NCBI RefSeq assembly: GCF_000812465.1
Contig: NZ_JWMA01000065.1
Span: 1 to 56,983 of the forward strand
Direction: 5' to 3'
Origin: Cupriavidus sp. IDO
Lineage (GTDB): Bacteria > Pseudomonadota > Gammaproteobacteria > Burkholderiales > Burkholderiaceae
Length of the DNA: 56,983 nucleotides
In this document: in pieces, positions 7,316 to 16,270 of the stretch
Numbering within the stretch: position 1 is the stretch's first letter
How the letters are laid out: each line of letters opens with the position of its first letter
The notes under the pieces: generated by a model
The model's input: only the letters and a program-made list of their open reading frames with translations
Database searches by the model: none
Told to the model about the DNA's origin: nothing
Position numbers and translations under genes: made by a program

Positions 7316-8260
7316 ATGTCAACGAGAAAGGTCAAGGCTGCCATCATCGGCAGCGGCAACATCGGCACCGACCTGATGATCAAGATCCTGCGACATGGCC
7401 GCCACGTGGAGCTGGCGGCTATGGTCGGCATCGACCCACAATCGGAAGGGCTGGCACGCGCGGCCCGGCTGGGCGTGGCGACGACCCATGAGGGCGTGGA
7501 GGGACTGGCGCGGCTGCCCGCGTTTGCCGACGTCCAACTCATCTTCGACGCCACCAGCGCCGCCGCCCACGTCGCCAATGACCGTTTCCTCCGGGAACGC
7601 AAGCCCGACGTGCGGATGGTGGACCTGACGCCGGCCGCCATCGGCCCGTACTGCGTGCCGGTGGTCAACGGCGATAGCTGCCTGGATGCACCGAACGTCA
7701 ACATGGTCACCTGCGGCGGGCAGGCCACCATTCCCATCGTGGCGGCGGTGTCACGTGTGGCGAAGGTCCGTTACGCGGAGATCGTCGCCAGTATCTCCAG
7801 CCGTTCGGCGGGTCCGGGCACGCGTGCGAATATCGACGAGTTCACCGAGACCACCTCCCGGGCAATCCAGACGGTAGGCGGCGCCGAACGCGGCAAGGCG
7901 ATCATCGTCCTCAACCCGGCCGAGCCGCCCCTAATGATGCGCGATACGGTCTACTGCCTGAGCGAAGAGACGGGCGAGGCCAGGGTGGCCGCGTCGGTGG
8001 AGGAAATGGTGGCGGCCGTGCAGCGCTACGTGCCGGGCTACCGGCTCAAGCAGGACGTCCAGTTCGACCGCGTGCACGACCTGAACGTGCCGGGGATCGG
8101 ACGCGTGAGCGGTCTGAAGACGACGGTGCTGCTGGAAGTCGAAGGGGCGGCGCACTACCTGCCGGCGTACGCCGGGAACCTGGACATCATGACCAGCGCG
8201 GCCCTGTCGACGGCCGAGCGCATCGCCGGGCGCATGGTCGAAGTTGTCGCCGCCATCTGA
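7316..8260 (+). CDS. mhpF: Acetaldehyde dehydrogenase (acylating), copy 1
   Basis: 314 residues of the MhpF/DmpF/BphJ family, which oxidises acetaldehyde channelled from the aldolase to acetyl-CoA with NAD+ and CoA. The Rossmann motif is AIIGSGNIGTDLMIKIL at the N-terminus, the catalytic cysteine lies in NMVTCGGQATIP, and the SRSAGPGTRANIDEFTETT block is family-specific. The ATG at 7316 follows GGGAGCATTGC. The gene is 11 bases upstream of the aldolase; the two products normally form a channelling heterotetramer. It is very similar to the second copy at 33881-34849. Confidence 0.95.
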   Translation: MSTRKVKAAIIGSGNIGTDLMIKILRHGRHVELAAMVGIDPQSEGLARAARLGVATTHEGVEGLARLPAFADVQLIFDATSAAAHVANDRFLRERKPDVRMVDLTPAAIGPYCVPVVNGDSCLDAPNVNMVTCGGQATIPIVAAVSRVAKVRYAEIVASISSRSAGPGTRANIDEFTETTSRAIQTVGGAERGKAIIVLNPAEPPLMMRDTVYCLSEETGEARVAASVEEMVAAVQRYVPGYRLKQDVQFDRVHDLNVPGIGRVSGLKTTVLLEVEGAAHYLPAYAGNLDIMTSAALSTAERIAGRMVEVVAAI

Positions 8261-8271
8261 AGGAGCCGAAA

Positions 8272-9309
8272 GTGAGCAAGAAAATCTACGTGTCCGATGT
8301 CACGCTGCGCGATGGCAGCCACGCAATCCGTCACCAGTACAGCGTCGAGCAGGTCCGGACCATCGCCAGGACGCTGGACGAGGCGGGCGTCGACTCCATC
8401 GAAGTGGCGCATGGCGACGGCCTGCAAGGGTCGAGCTTCAACTACGGCTTCGGCGCGCACACGGACCTCGAATGGATCGAGGCCGTTGCCGAGGTCGTGA
8501 AGCAGGCAAGGATCGCCACACTGCTGCTGCCCGGCATCGGCACCGTCCACGACCTGAAGGAAGCCTACGCTGCCGGGGCCCGCGTGGTCCGGGTGGCCAC
8601 GCACTGCACGGAGGCGGACGTCGCGAAGCAGCACATCGAGACGGCGCGCGAGCTGGGCATGGATGCCGTGGGCTTTCTGATGATGAGCCACATGACCACG
8701 CCGGCGAAGCTGGCCGAACAGGCAAAGCTGATGGAGCGCTACGGGGCGACCTGCGTCTATGTGGTCGACTCCGGCGGGGCGCTGGGGATGGAGGATGTCC
8801 GCCATCGCATCCGCGCGTTCAGGGACGTCCTGGACGCGCAGACCGAGGTCGGCATCCATGCGCACCACAATCTTTCGCTCGGCGTGGCGAACTCGATCGT
8901 GGCGGTGGAGGCTGGCTGCGACCGGGTCGACGCCAGTCTGGCCGGCATGGGCGCGGGGGCAGGCAACGCCCCGCTGGAAGTCTTCATTGCCGCAGCCGAC
9001 CGACTGGGCTGGCACCACGGCTGCGACCTGTTCAAGCTGATGGATGCGGCCGATGACCTCGTTCGACCGCTGCAGGACCGCCCCGTGCGCGTCGACCGGG
9101 AAACGCTGGCGCTGGGCTATGCCGGCGTCTACTCGAGTTTCCTCCGGCATTCCGAGGCCGCCGCGGCAAAGTACGGCATCAAGGCCGTCGACATCCTCGT
9201 CGAGCTCGGCAAGCGTCGCATGGTGGGCGGGCAGGAAGACATGATCGTCGACGTGGCGCTCGATCTGTTGCGCAGGCACGGGAGCGCCCAGGGCACTAGC
9301 GCCTCATGA
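8272..9309 (+). CDS. mhpE: 4-hydroxy-2-oxovalerate aldolase, copy 1
   Basis: 345 residues, DRE-TIM metallolyase of the MhpE/DmpG/BphI family, splitting 4-hydroxy-2-oxovalerate into pyruvate and acetaldehyde. The metal and substrate site is marked by VTLRDGSHAIRHQY near the N-terminus and by IHAHHNLSLGVANS further on; LAGMGAGAGNAPLE is another family block. Translation starts at a GTG with AAGGAG nine bases upstream. The stop overlaps the stop of the convergent LysR gene in TCATGA. It pairs with the preceding dehydrogenase. Confidence 0.95.
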   Translation: MSKKIYVSDVTLRDGSHAIRHQYSVEQVRTIARTLDEAGVDSIEVAHGDGLQGSSFNYGFGAHTDLEWIEAVAEVVKQARIATLLLPGIGTVHDLKEAYAAGARVVRVATHCTEADVAKQHIETARELGMDAVGFLMMSHMTTPAKLAEQAKLMERYGATCVYVVDSGGALGMEDVRHRIRAFRDVLDAQTEVGIHAHHNLSLGVANSIVAVEAGCDRVDASLAGMGAGAGNAPLEVFIAAADRLGWHHGCDLFKLMDAADDLVRPLQDRPVRVDRETLALGYAGVYSSFLRHSEAAAAKYGIKAVDILVELGKRRMVGGQEDMIVDVALDLLRRHGSAQGTSAS

Positions 9310-10269
9310 CCGGGCGCCGCGACGGCGGGTGCCAGCGGAAGAGGTGCCGGCCGCCGTCGCTGCCTGCGGTGCGGCGGCGGCCTTGGCCTGGGTCAGCTTC
9401 CGGATCAGGTCGATGACCGTCCTGCTGGCGTAGGTCAGGGGCCGCTGGGTGCTGGTGGCCAGCACCAGCGTGCGCGTCAGTACGGGATCGACGATGCGGC
9501 TGACGCCGATCCGCCCGAGCTGCATGTCGACTTCTACGGCTTGCCGGGTCAGGATCGTGTAGGCGGCGCCATTGGCGACGATCTCGCGCATTGCAGTGAG
9601 CGAGTCGACCTCGATCTGGGTGTTCAGGGGCACGCCCGCCTTTTTCGCCTCGTCCAGCAGCATCATGTGAAAGCCGTCCGGAGCGCCGGGCAGTACTAGC
9701 GGCAGGGCGGCAGCATCGGCGAACCGGCAGCTCGGCTTCGCGACGTTCGGGTCGCCGGCGGGGGCGATCAGGTAGAGCTCGTCGGTGGCGAGCGGTTCGT
9801 CCGTCTTGTGGATGCGGTCGCCATACCGTGAGAACACGCCCACATCCGTGCGGCCGCTCGCCAGCGCCTCTTCGATATTGCCGGCGAATCCCTCCATCAA
9901 CCGCAGGTCGATCTTCGGAAAGTCCGCCCGCACCCGCTGGAACAGCGGGCCGACGATATGCTGCGTGATGGACGCCTGCAGCGCCAGCCTGACCGGCCCG
10001 CTGGGCACGTCGGCGCGGTCCCTGATATCGTTCCTGAGCTGCTCGAACTCGCCAAGCAACGATTTCACCCGCGGCATGATGGATTGCCCGAATTCCGTCA
10101 GCACCACGCCCCGCCCGGTGCGGTAGAACAGCTTGGCGCCGAATTCGCTCTCCAGCGAGGCGATGTGCTTGCTTAGGGCGGACTGGGCGATGCCCCGGGA
10201 CGCGCAGACCTTGCTGAGACTGCCCGCCTCGACGATGTCGGATAACAGTTGTAGGTGCTTGATGTCCAT
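9304..10269 (-). CDS. LysR-family transcriptional regulator
   Basis: 321 residues: an N-terminal winged HTH (DIKHLQLLSDIVEAGSLSKV, then ASRGIAQSALSKHIASLE) followed by the periplasmic-binding-protein-like effector domain. The C-terminus ends in a basic, Ala-rich tail (TRRRGARS) longer than usual. The gene converges on the aldolase gene and their stops overlap by six bases. It is the only regulator gene adjoining this operon, so it probably controls the TRAP/lower-pathway genes from a distance at the region before 1874. The effector is likely an aromatic-derived acid; this is inference. Confidence 0.9.
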   Translation of the reverse strand: MDIKHLQLLSDIVEAGSLSKVCASRGIAQSALSKHIASLESEFGAKLFYRTGRGVVLTEFGQSIMPRVKSLLGEFEQLRNDIRDRADVPSGPVRLALQASITQHIVGPLFQRVRADFPKIDLRLMEGFAGNIEEALASGRTDVGVFSRYGDRIHKTDEPLATDELYLIAPAGDPNVAKPSCRFADAAALPLVLPGAPDGFHMMLLDEAKKAGVPLNTQIEVDSLTAMREIVANGAAYTILTRQAVEVDMQLGRIGVSRIVDPVLTRTLVLATSTQRPLTYASRTVIDLIRKLTQAKAAAAPQAATAAGTSSAGTRRRGARS

Positions 10270-10403
10270 CGCCTGTCTGCGTCAAGAGAAACGCGCTCGG
10301 CAGCGCGACAGGGCCTGTCGTCGCCGATGCCGTGCACAAAGCTGCGCTGGCAAGATTGTAGCGAAATTCATATGCTGGGACAGGCGTGGTGCTCCGGCAG
10401 CGT

Positions 10404-10515
10404 TCACGCAGCCACGTTGGCTTTGCGCAGTCCCGCGACATCGGCCTCGTCATAGCCGAGGCCACGCAGGATTTCGTCGGTGTGTTCGCCCGGGTCGGGC
10501 GCGGTGCGGGCAAAG
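10404..10515 (-). pseudogene. C-terminal fragment of a CaiB/BaiF-family CoA-transferase
   Basis: On the minus strand the frame ending at the TGA 10404-10406 reads PDPGEHTDEILRGLGYDEAD then VAGLRKANVAA, which is the typical C-terminus of CaiB/BaiF (family III) CoA-transferases. The rest of the gene is missing; upstream bases do not continue the family in any frame that I could follow. It lies behind the LysR gene and is a leftover of an earlier gene order. Confidence 0.75.
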
Positions 10516-11298
10516 CATTCTTGCTCCACTGTGCCTGCGCCAGGGTGCGGAGGCTGCCCGTCGATGGGTGAGCAAGGGAGGCGACGATGTCACTGACTTA
10601 TTGGTTGCCCCCCAATTCGACAGTCGCTGCGGAGTAAGCATGCCGCCGTCCACCTTCCCAGCGGACGGAGTTTGTGAGGTTAGCGGACGCGCACAGCGCG
10701 CCGGATGCCACTTCCTACTGAGAAGAGCTGCCAGAATCCCGCCTTGGCGAGAATGTCCTAATGTGACGACGCACAGGTTCTATCTCCAAATTCGCAAGAT
10801 TTGATGTACTAAGTTGTGAAACGTAAGATAACGTTCTCATCAAATTGCCTGCGCTCGACGAGTTAAAGATTCACATGATGGGGATCCGTTGCAGGGGATT
10901 TTCCAAAAAAAAATTTGCCGCGTCGAGTTTGATTTTATTGGCGTCAGTGGTGGCTGTCATTCATGCGTGCCTAAAAGAATAACATGCTGATCTGAGCGTG
11001 CCGTTTCAGCGTCGGGTCGGGATCCGCGGCGTCGTGGTAGAACCGTTGTGGAGCATCCTGTCAACATCGCGCGGCCCTATAGCCCGACATTGTCGGGCCG
11101 CTTAAAAGGATCCCACAATGACCAGGATTGCCGGCAGCAGGACAACGAACACCATGCCCCCCAGGATCGGGGTGGACGACGAGCACGGCTTTGGCGTGGC
11201 GGGCAAGCGCGGCCGCGGTGTACTGGAGCAGCTGGGGCTGGTCTCATCAATATCGGCGTGCTGGGCAAAGCCGCGGGCACCGAAGGACGCCGCTCGCC
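10516..11298. other. Gene-poor region with AT-rich stretch and a membrane-protein fragment
   Basis: No intact gene is supported. Bases 10800-10990 are much more AT-rich than their surroundings, including a run of nine A near 10907. On the minus strand, a short frame ending at 11102-11104 closes with GGMVFVVLLPAILVIVGSF, which looks like the last membrane helix of a lost transporter. GCCCGA-CATTG-TCGGGC at 11082-11098 could be a terminator stem, though no T-run follows. Confidence 0.4.
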
Positions 11299-13941
11299 TC
11301 AAGTCACGGCGCTCACGAAGGCCTCGAACGCGCGGGCCTCCACCGGCGGACAGAAGAAGTGGCCTTGCCCGTAGTCACAGCCGGCAGCCAGCAGGATGTC
11401 GCGCTGCGACTCGGTCTCGACGCCCTCGGCAATCACGCGGATGCGCAGTGCATGCGCCATGCTGATGATGGCGTGGCACAAGGCCACGTCGTCCGGGCCC
11501 CGCGTCAGCGAGCGGATGAAGGACTGGTCGATCTTGATGTAGTCAATGTCCAGGCGCCGCAGGTACGACAAGGACGAGTAGCCGGTGCCGAAGTCGTCGA
11601 GCGCGATCTCGATGCCGGCCGCCTGGAAGCGGGAGAGCTGGTCCATGACATCGGCGTTCTGCGCCATCAGCGAGCCTTCGGTGATCTCGATGACGAGGCT
11701 GCCCACCGGCACGTTCCTGCGCTCGATCATGCTGGACCAGGACTCGGGCCCGCTCGCAGGCGCGCAGAACTCCACTGGTGATTTGTTGACCGAAATCTGG
11801 AAGCCCTTGCCCAGCAGCACCTGCCAGCGCGCAAGCTGGTCCAGCGCTTCCGTCAGCACCCAGCGGCCTATGTCGATGATGAGGCCGGATTCCTCCGCAA
11901 CGGCAATGAAATCGGCCGGGCGGATCGGCCCGCGCACCGGATGGTCCCAGCGGATCAGGGCCTCGGCCTTGCAGACCTTGCCCGTGCGCAGATTGACAAT
12001 GGGCTGGTAGTGCAGCGCGAACTGCCCGGACGCCAGCGCCGTGCGCAGGTCCTGCGTGATGCGCAGGCGCTCCCTCTCCGCCTGCAGCAGCGCCTGGGTG
12101 AAGACCTTCCAGCGATTGCGGCCCTCCTCCTTGGCGGCAAACATCGCCTGGTCGGCGCACACCAGCAGGGCCTCGGCGTTGTCGGCGTCCTTGGGGTAGG
12201 TCGCCACGCCGATGCTGGCCGACACCACCACCAGCTCGCCGGCCAGGCGGTAAGGCGCGGCAATCAGCTCCAGGATCGCCTGGGCAATGCCCCCGGCAAC
12301 GCCGGCATCGCCCACCGCGGGCAGGATCACGGTGAACTCGTCGCCGGCCAGCCGCGCCACGGTATCCGACGCGCGCACCGATGCCGCAATGCGCCGCGCC
12401 GCCTCCAGCAGCAACTGGTCACCCTGATCGTGGCCGAGGGTATCGTTCACCTCCTTGAAGCGATCCAGGTCGATGAACAGCAGCGCCAGCGCATCCTGCA
12501 TGCCGCGCGAGCGCTCGATCTCCTGCTCCAGCCGGTCGAAGAACAGGCGGCGGTTGGGCAGATCCGTCAGCGCATCGAAATTCGCCTGGTGCCGGATGAC
12601 CTCTTCCGCCTCGCGCTTCTCGGTCATGTCATGGATCAGCGCAACGCGGCGGCGCTCGCCATACGCGTGGGCCAGGTAGGTATCCACGGTCAGGTAGGCG
12701 GGAAACTCGCTGCCGTCCTTGCGCCGGATCGAGAATTCGCCGCTCCATCTGCCCTTGGCTGCCACGGTGGCCCGTAGGCGTTCGACCAGCCCTGCCGCAT
12801 TGCCTGCCCCGCTGACGCTGTAGCCCGGGCGGCCCTTGATCTCCTCGACTGTATAGCCGGTGGCGGCGGCAAAGGCCGGATTCACGTCGATGATGGTGCC
12901 ATCGAGCGACGTTACCACCATGGCCTCGCTGCTGGACGAATAGACAAGCGAAGCCAGCCGCATCTCCTCCATATGGCGCCGTCGCTCCGCCATGGAGCGG
13001 CGCAGGCTGTAGTACAACAGGCCAAGCAGCAGCGTGGAAGCAATGGCACCGGCCAAGGCAACGCGGCGATAGACCTCGTAGGGCGCCAGCACCAGGCCGA
13101 CCGCCTCGCCCACCACGAAATTGAGCCCGAACTCCGGCACACGGTAATAGCCGAAGACCCGCTCCACGCCTTCGGAGCCCGACACCGCCCGATAACTACC
13201 AGACTGGGGCGACTCGCTGGCGAGGTACGGCCTGTTGCTGACCGCCCTGGCCAGCGCGCCCTCCAGGGCCGGCACGCGCGCAATGACCTGGCCGGAAGTC
13301 TTGATGACCGACGCCACTTCGCCATCGCGGTTAGTGAACGTCTGCGCAAAGCTGGCGAACTGCTCCGGACTGACCGAAACCACGATGACCCCGTCGAAGC
13401 TGCCCGCGCGCAGGATGGGGCGCGTGAACTGGATCGACCATTTGCGCGAGACCTTGCCCTTCACCGGGTCGCTGATGAACAGCATGTCGCGCCCGCCCGC
13501 GTTCTGATGGACCCGGAAATGCTCGCGCCCGCTCAGGTCGACCTTCTCGCCGGGCGCGGGCGGGGCGATGGACGAGTAGATGAGCAGGCCATGCTTGTCG
13601 ATCACCGATACCTGGAACGACAGGTCCACCACCAGGTTCTCCCGCTCACGCACCATGTCGATGAACCCCGGCTGGCTGACCAGCCAACTGGCCCGCAGGT
13701 CTAGGAGGAACTCGGACAGCCGCAGGATGCTGGATTTCGAGTACGCGCCGAACGCCCGGGCCTCCGCCTGGGTACGCTCCGCGGCGTCGTGCAGCAAGCG
13801 GTCCCGCTCGCTCACGAGCTGAAACGCCGCGAACGCCCATGTTGCAATCAGCCACGCCGCCGCCCCCAGATTCAACGGGGAAAAGACCTGGCGCAGGCGC
13901 TGCAGCGCCTTGCCATATCGGGTGGTCGAGCGTTCTGGCAT
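11299..13941 (-). CDS. Membrane-bound sensor diguanylate cyclase/phosphodiesterase (Cache-PAS-GGDEF-EAL)
   Basis: 880 residues. A membrane helix at about 28-45 and another near 300-320 enclose a periplasmic sensor domain of the double-Cache type (VSVIDKHGLLIYSS..., ISDPVKGKVSRKWSIQFTRP). A PAS domain (VTSLDGTIIDVNPAFAAATGY) is followed by GGDEF and EAL domains. The cyclase signature is degenerate, RLAGDEF, but retains Asp-Glu-Phe, so activity is uncertain. The EAL domain keeps EALIRWDHP, ITEGSLM, DDFGTGYSSLSYL and EGVET, so c-di-GMP hydrolysis is likely. The ATG at 13941 is used; an in-frame TTG lies one codon earlier. Neighbours are gene fragments, so no pathway context is available. Confidence 0.93.
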   Translation of the reverse strand: MPERSTTRYGKALQRLRQVFSPLNLGAAAWLIATWAFAAFQLVSERDRLLHDAAERTQAEARAFGAYSKSSILRLSEFLLDLRASWLVSQPGFIDMVRERENLVVDLSFQVSVIDKHGLLIYSSIAPPAPGEKVDLSGREHFRVHQNAGGRDMLFISDPVKGKVSRKWSIQFTRPILRAGSFDGVIVVSVSPEQFASFAQTFTNRDGEVASVIKTSGQVIARVPALEGALARAVSNRPYLASESPQSGSYRAVSGSEGVERVFGYYRVPEFGLNFVVGEAVGLVLAPYEVYRRVALAGAIASTLLLGLLYYSLRRSMAERRRHMEEMRLASLVYSSSSEAMVVTSLDGTIIDVNPAFAAATGYTVEEIKGRPGYSVSGAGNAAGLVERLRATVAAKGRWSGEFSIRRKDGSEFPAYLTVDTYLAHAYGERRRVALIHDMTEKREAEEVIRHQANFDALTDLPNRRLFFDRLEQEIERSRGMQDALALLFIDLDRFKEVNDTLGHDQGDQLLLEAARRIAASVRASDTVARLAGDEFTVILPAVGDAGVAGGIAQAILELIAAPYRLAGELVVVSASIGVATYPKDADNAEALLVCADQAMFAAKEEGRNRWKVFTQALLQAERERLRITQDLRTALASGQFALHYQPIVNLRTGKVCKAEALIRWDHPVRGPIRPADFIAVAEESGLIIDIGRWVLTEALDQLARWQVLLGKGFQISVNKSPVEFCAPASGPESWSSMIERRNVPVGSLVIEITEGSLMAQNADVMDQLSRFQAAGIEIALDDFGTGYSSLSYLRRLDIDYIKIDQSFIRSLTRGPDDVALCHAIISMAHALRIRVIAEGVETESQRDILLAAGCDYGQGHFFCPPVEARAFEAFVSAVT

Positions 13942-14099
13942 CAAATGGGTATCGCAGCGCAGCGAGGAATCGACATCGATAGCAGGCTAGTCGAGATCAG
14001 CAAACCCGACAAGCAGCATGCACTCTAGTCCCGTGCTCACCGCGTGGAGCCGGGCCGGCGCGAGCCGAAAGCGTCACGTCGTGATCATGCCCCGCTCGA

Positions 14100-14330
14100 C
14101 TCGTGGGCACGTGGGCCTCGATACCGGACATGGCCCAACCAGCGCCGCCCTCCTCCGTCAGACCCAGTTCCTCCTGCAACAGGCGCCGCAGCGCCGCCGC
14201 AATGGGCTCGTCTTTGCGAATGCGCCCGCCCGGCACGAACCACGAGTCCTGCGCCGGCGGATTACGGCGATCGGGTGGCAAAAGCAGCGTCGCAGCCGTG
14301 GGATCGCGAAGCAATGATGTCAAAGCGCTC
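14100..14330 (-). pseudogene. Fragment of a Nudix GDP-mannose mannosyl hydrolase gene
   Basis: The minus strand reads LLLPPDRRNPPAQDSWFVPG followed by GRIRKDEPIAAALRRLLQEELGL. The NRPAQ-x-WFVPGGR block and the shortened Nudix box are typical of GDP-mannose mannosyl hydrolase (Gmm/NudD). The start of the family and the C-terminal half are missing; after ...GLTEEGG the frame no longer resembles the family. A broken leftover. Confidence 0.65.
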
Positions 14331-14429
14331 TCCGGATATGCACCGGCAGGGCTTGCAAGAGGTGCGCCGCCCGCCGGCGAGAGGGCGGGTATCGGCGACC
14401 AAGCGAATGTGCAAAGGCTGGCCGGCATG

Positions 14430-14767
14430 CATTATGGCTACTATGTGCCATTCCGGCCTGATTAACGCCCCCCAAATGGGGGCCAAGGCATTTTCGCCAC
14501 AGACATTTCGGCGCCGCTGTCTTGCCCGCGCAGGCGGACATCAGGCATCTTTCACGGCAGTGGAATCCGCGCAAAGACGCTGGGTCCCCTGCCTCCGCAG
14601 ATACTGTGTTGCTCAAGCCTTTGTAAGTGCTTTTTCCAAGTGGAAGGCCTGAGCGTGCATGTCGTGTGTCATTTTTCAGTGAGCCGTGGCGGTGTTGCAG
14701 CCGAAGGTTGTATGGCGCCGAAAACTAAAGGAACCGTTCGGCGCGGACTGGGGGCGTTTAGTTCCCG
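14430..14767. other. No recognisable gene
   Basis: This stretch holds only a G-C hairpin (GCCCCCC-AAAT-GGGGGCC-like, about 14467-14484) and no frame with family resemblance. Confidence 0.4.
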
Positions 14768-14995
14768 ATCATCGGCGCATGCACGGGCGGGATCGCAGCG
14801 CCCCGCGTGACAGGGCCTTGTCGCGACCCGTCTCGCGGCCGATGACCGGCAGCACCAGCGGGCGCGTCGCGCCGGGTTGTGGGGTAGGCGGCAGCGCGCC
14901 AGCTCGGCGATCAGCTCGTCGGTCGCGGGCACCAAGCCGGGTCTTGTTGCCCTTGCCGGTCACCGCCAGCCACCAGCGCTCGATGCAGAATTAGT
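14768..14995 (-). pseudogene. Fragment of a tyrosine recombinase (integrase) gene
   Basis: Read on the minus strand, this matches the middle of the integrase remnant at 21345-22200: an LxVTGKGNKTRL block followed by ELIAELARCR and, in shifted frames, LPPTPQPGATRPLVLPVIG and LSRGAL. At least one frameshift separates these blocks, and the catalytic C-terminal part (HRLRHTAGSH...) is gone. It abuts a transposon-end remnant at 14999-15028. Confidence 0.75.
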
Positions 14996-14998
14996 GGG

Positions 14999-15028
14999 CG
15001 CCATTCGCGGAATTAACGTTCCTCAACA
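14999..15028. repeat. Remnant terminal repeat of a TniABQ-type transposon
   Basis: These 30 bases match the right end of the transposon at 46853-46882 at about 26 of 30 positions, including the shared core GCGGAATTAACG and the terminal CAACA. No transposase is left beside it. It marks a second, deleted element of the same family. Confidence 0.65.
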
Positions 15029-15209
15029 CCACGGACCCGCTATGCCCGCCGCAGGGCACGTTGCCTTTGTCGCCTTGCGGTTTGTAGCAACTGCTAAGTC
15101 TTAGCAAGCGCGCGTTGGGCATTTTCCAGGCTTCCCGCGATCTTTGCCGCTACACTTAAGAGACGCATTATACGTATTGCAAATGGGCGGCGTGCCCGAG
15201 GAGAGAGCC

Positions 15210-15488
15210 TTGAAGTACTCCGTTGACTACCAGTACCAACCAAATGGGGCCGCCAGGCCGCTCGATACTGGCCCGGCCATCGACATGGAGGGGCCGGAGA
15301 ATCTGATCCCCAACGTGGGCGACTTCGTGTCCCTACACCTACCCGATGAACACAACCAATTCTCCGGTAAGGTGAAGTCCCGGCTCTTCCGCTACATCCA
15401 GCCGGTCGAGGGCCAGGAGATCTTTTGCCATGTCAATATCGTCGTCGCGGAGAGCGATGACGACTGGGGACAGCTGATCAAGGAGTAG
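15210..15488 (+). CDS. Small hypothetical protein
   Basis: A 92-residue acidic protein starting KYSVDYQYQPNGAARPLDTG and ending DDDWGQLIKE. The TTG at 15210 is chosen because GAGGAGAG lies six bases upstream; an ATG at 15183 in the same frame would add nine residues but has no ribosome site. The sequence has an even amino-acid composition and alternating hydrophobic pattern (VGDFVSLHLP, IFCHVNIVVAES) consistent with a small beta-rich fold. I do not recognise the family. It stands alone, followed by an interrupted membrane protein. Confidence 0.65.
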   Translation: MKYSVDYQYQPNGAARPLDTGPAIDMEGPENLIPNVGDFVSLHLPDEHNQFSGKVKSRLFRYIQPVEGQEIFCHVNIVVAESDDDWGQLIKE

Positions 15489-15528
15489 CGCCTAGCGCTT
15501 CTTGCCGGAGGCGAGCTTTTCCTCGCAA

Positions 15529-15831
15529 ATGATTCGAAAAGTTATGTCAAATAGCCCTGAAACAAAGAATCTGCGTCGCACCTGGATCTGCTTGGTAGCA
15601 GCATTTGGAGCTATGTTTGGTGCGCGGGCTCTTGGCTATGACTCCACGGTCTAGGGCGCGCTATTTCTGATAGGCATGGTGCCCTGCGCATGGTTCTACT
15701 TCACCGCCTCGTCGGACTCGATTGCCGCGGAACGGAAGCGACCTCCGCCAGTTGCGAGCCGGTCGGCTCTTGCCAACCCTGTATTCAGCCAGTCGGTTTG
15801 CTCCGAACCGGCCGTTCAACTCTCACATTAG
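15529..15831 (+). pseudogene. Small two-helix membrane protein interrupted by an in-frame stop
   Basis: From ATG 15529 (or 15544) the frame reads NLRRTWICLVAAFGAMFGAR and meets TAG at 15652. The same frame then continues with a second membrane helix, GALFLIGMVPCAWFYFTA, and a soluble tail to the stop at 15829. Two helices in one frame across a single stop suggest a recent nonsense mutation. The family is not recognised. Confidence 0.5.
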
Positions 15832-15859
15832 CCGGCCCGCGCTGCTTCTCGCGCGCGAC

Positions 15860-16270
15860 TTACTCCTGGGGAACGAGCTCGACAATCACTACCCGGCATG
15901 GCACCTTACCGGTGTTCTTTGCAGAAATAGTGCCGGCCGGATGGTTCTCGCCCCTTCCTTCGAAATACGTGGAGCCGGCCTCGAAAGTCCGCGTCTTGCC
16001 CTCCTTCCAGATGATGGTAATGGCCCCCTCCAATACGTAGCGGAGCCCTGGACCCTTATGCACATGAAAAGGAATCTCGCCACCGGGTTCAATCACCAGC
16101 ATGGTCGCCGTCATATTCCACTTCCCGGGCGGAAGTTCTCCAAGGGGGATTTCCTGAAGCGTGTTCGCAGTGAATTTCTTGGGCGCTGGCGTTTGCGCCA
16201 TGGACGGCCCCGAGCCCAACGTGGCAATTGTGGCAAGAGCGCTAACTACTGCGAGCTTCAGCTTTAACAT
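15860..16270 (-). CDS. Exported cupin-domain protein
   Basis: 136 residues with a Sec signal peptide (LKLKLAVVSALATIATL, cleavage near SMA-Q) and a single cupin barrel. The two cupin motifs are visible: G(X)5HXH as GGEIPFHVHKGPGLRYVLEG, and the second motif around GRGENHPAGTISAKN with one His. Three ATG codons in a row (16276, 16273, 16270) follow AAGGAGA; the last has the best spacing and is used. Small periplasmic cupins of this type are widespread and of unknown function. It stands alone between fragments. Confidence 0.8.
   Translation of the reverse strand: MLKLKLAVVSALATIATLGSGPSMAQTPAPKKFTANTLQEIPLGELPPGKWNMTATMLVIEPGGEIPFHVHKGPGLRYVLEGAITIIWKEGKTRTFEAGSTYFEGRGENHPAGTISAKNTGKVPCRVVIVELVPQE

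Noticed and set aside
11082..11098. GCCCGA/TCGGGC hairpin as a terminator for the GGDEF-EAL gene
   Set aside because: It lies 200 bases downstream and lacks a T-run on either strand, so it is mentioned only as a weak possibility.
14667..14685. TGTCATTTTTCAGTGAGCC, similar to the start of Tn402/Tn5053 terminal repeats
   Set aside because: Only the first dozen bases resemble the known repeat, no partner end or inner repeats were found, and the nearby remnant belongs to another end type.
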